Source: Flavisolibacter sp. (GTDB taxonomy: Bacteria > Bacteroidota > Bacteroidia > Chitinophagales > Chitinophagaceae). Taken from it: DNA of 15,612 bases. Below, one piece after another: positions 14,873-15,612 of this stretch. The stretch lies in the NCBI GenBank assembly GCA_017745135.1, contig JAGIAB010000028.1, positions 1 to 15,612 on the forward strand, written 5' to 3'. The stretch's first letter is position 1. Each line of letters starts with the position of its first letter. The notes beneath the pieces are model-generated. The model saw nothing but the letters and a program-made list of their open reading frames with translations, searched no databases and had not been told where the DNA came from. Made by a program: the position numbers and the translations under genes.

Positions 14873-15475
14873 ATGGATCATAATAATAACATCATATCAC
14901 TTGAGCAGGCAAGAAAGAGCAGGAAGCACTTTACCCGTTCGCTGGAGTATGAGTTGATTGCAACTTTGGCTTTGCAACAATATTCCACTGCCAATGGCGC
15001 CAATTTTGAAGCCTTGCTTTCCATTCCTCTTTCAGAAAGAATTCCGGGATTGATCAACGAATATGGTTTGAAAAGAATGCACCGCCTGATTAAAATGGTT
15101 CTTACTGAATTCTGTTATTCCATTGCACTGCCAAAAAGCAAGAAGCTTACAGAAACAAAAATTTCTGTGGCCGCCTGCGATCTTATCCTGACCGCCGACG
15201 AAGACCAGTTGAGCATGGAAGACCTGATTGTATTTTTTGAATTAGCCAAAAGCGGAAAATACGGTAAATTCAAAGGTTTGGTTACACACTATGGCATTAT
15301 GGAAAAGTTGGAGCAGTTCAGGCAGGAACGTTATGAAACGTATGTTCGTATTAAAGAACAAAAGGAAGCAGAGGTAAGATTACTGGGGCCAACTGAAAGG
15401 ATCAGTCCTGAACCCACTCCCATCAAAAAACTTTTTGAAGACGGGAAAGTGATACCGTTTAAGCAAATAAGCTAA
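14873..15475 (+). CDS. Hypothetical protein of the phage-like module (200 residues)
   Basis: I do not recognise a named family. The start has an excellent Shine-Dalgarno site. The protein is almost all helical: EQARKSRKHFTRSLEYELIA at the N-terminus, a middle part with INEYGLKRMHRLIKMVLTEF, then the conserved-looking LSMEDLIVFFELAKSGKYGK and VTHYGIMEKLEQFRQERYET, and a polar proline-containing tail ending KVIPFKQIS. The helical make-up and its place after an annealing-type ATPase suggest a replication or recombination accessory factor, comparable in position to phage replisome proteins; this is inference. It is separated from the upstream gene by the third repeat array and may be transcribed separately. 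No terminator is evident before the tRNA promoter. Confidence 0.75.
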   Translation: MDHNNNIISLEQARKSRKHFTRSLEYELIATLALQQYSTANGANFEALLSIPLSERIPGLINEYGLKRMHRLIKMVLTEFCYSIALPKSKKLTETKISVAACDLILTADEDQLSMEDLIVFFELAKSGKYGKFKGLVTHYGIMEKLEQFRQERYETYVRIKEQKEAEVRLLGPTERISPEPTPIKKLFEDGKVIPFKQIS

Positions 15476-15536
15476 GGCCGTTCAGGGTATTTCGAAACAT
15501 TTATTTGCAAACTATTCAGAAAAGAAAACAGTTTGT

Positions 15537-15568
15537 TTTGGGTTGAATAATTTTCTCTCCTATTTTTG
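15537..15568 (+). promoter_or_regulatory. Bacteroidota-type promoter for the tRNA gene
   Basis: TTTG (15537-15540), a 20-base spacer and TATTTTTG (15561-15568) match the primary sigma-factor consensus of Bacteroidota at both boxes and in spacing. Transcription would start near 15573, about 12 bases before the tRNA. Confidence 0.8.
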
Positions 15569-15584
15569 CTGCCCCAACGGAAAA

Positions 15585-15612
15585 GGATCGGTAGTTCAGT
15601 TGGTTAGAATGC
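15585..15612 (+). tRNA. 5' part of a tRNA gene, probably tRNA-Asp, cut by window end
   Basis: The 28 bases read as acceptor strand GGATCGG, the usual TA at positions 8-9, D-stem GTTC with partner GAAT, and D-loop AGTTGGTTA. This closely resembles the 5' half of bacterial tRNA-Asp (for example GGAGCGGTAGTTCAGTCGGT in E. coli). The anticodon lies outside the window, so the isotype is inferred from resemblance only. Confidence 0.8.

Noticed and set aside
15585..15612. tRNA gene as an attachment site for the phage-like module
   Set aside because: Integration normally uses the 3' end of a tRNA, but here the 5' end faces the module. No integrase or repeated tRNA fragment was seen on the left side.

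Overview
The window looks like chromosome of a Bacteroidota bacterium, most likely a Chitinophagaceae-type soil or freshwater organism. The taxonomic call is inference. It rests on an Oar-like TonB-dependent receptor with a carboxypeptidase-regulatory N-terminus, on several matches to the Bacteroidota promoter form (TTTG, about 20 bases, TAnnTTTG), and on the scarcity of strong Shine-Dalgarno sites.

Layout. (1) Positions 1-656, minus: the N-terminal part of the riboflavin gene ribB or ribBA, cut by the window edge. (2) 824-4060, plus: a large TonB-dependent receptor, closed by a clear hairpin terminator. (3) 4199-5020, minus: an enterochelin-esterase-like alpha/beta hydrolase, divergent from the next block. 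(4) 5226-11673, plus: a same-strand run of seven genes: ATP-grasp ligase, Uma2-type nuclease, YbdK-type carboxylate-amine ligase, a small unknown protein, an exported YtcJ-like amidohydrolase, an exported SGNH hydrolase and a class I glutamine amidotransferase. The first three are tightly packed. The ATP-grasp, GCS2/YbdK and amidotransferase trio is the kind of set expected for making an amide- or peptide-like small molecule; the product is unknown. (5) 11748-15475: a phage-like or defective-element module. A minus-strand HTH/S24 (LexA/CI-type) repressor faces a divergent 99-residue unknown gene across an intergenic region packed with TGTGAA/TTCACA half-sites. After it come a RecA-fold (Sak4/AAA_24-like) ATPase gene and three unknown genes. 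(6) 15537-15612: a very good Bacteroidota promoter followed by the 5' end of a tRNA gene, probably tRNA-Asp, cut by the window end.

Three intergenic spacers (5108-5210, 12888-12928, 14749-14833) share an unusual heptanucleotide repeat of the form NNAAACG ending in NNAATTG. At the first it forms a large inverted repeat just before the ATP-grasp gene.

The two points most worth following are the amidoligase cluster, with its unexpected nuclease insertion and a hairpin over the amidotransferase start, and the compact genetic switch of the phage-like module. No integrase, structural phage gene, transposase or CRISPR array was seen, so the mobile nature of region 5 is inferred from gene content alone.
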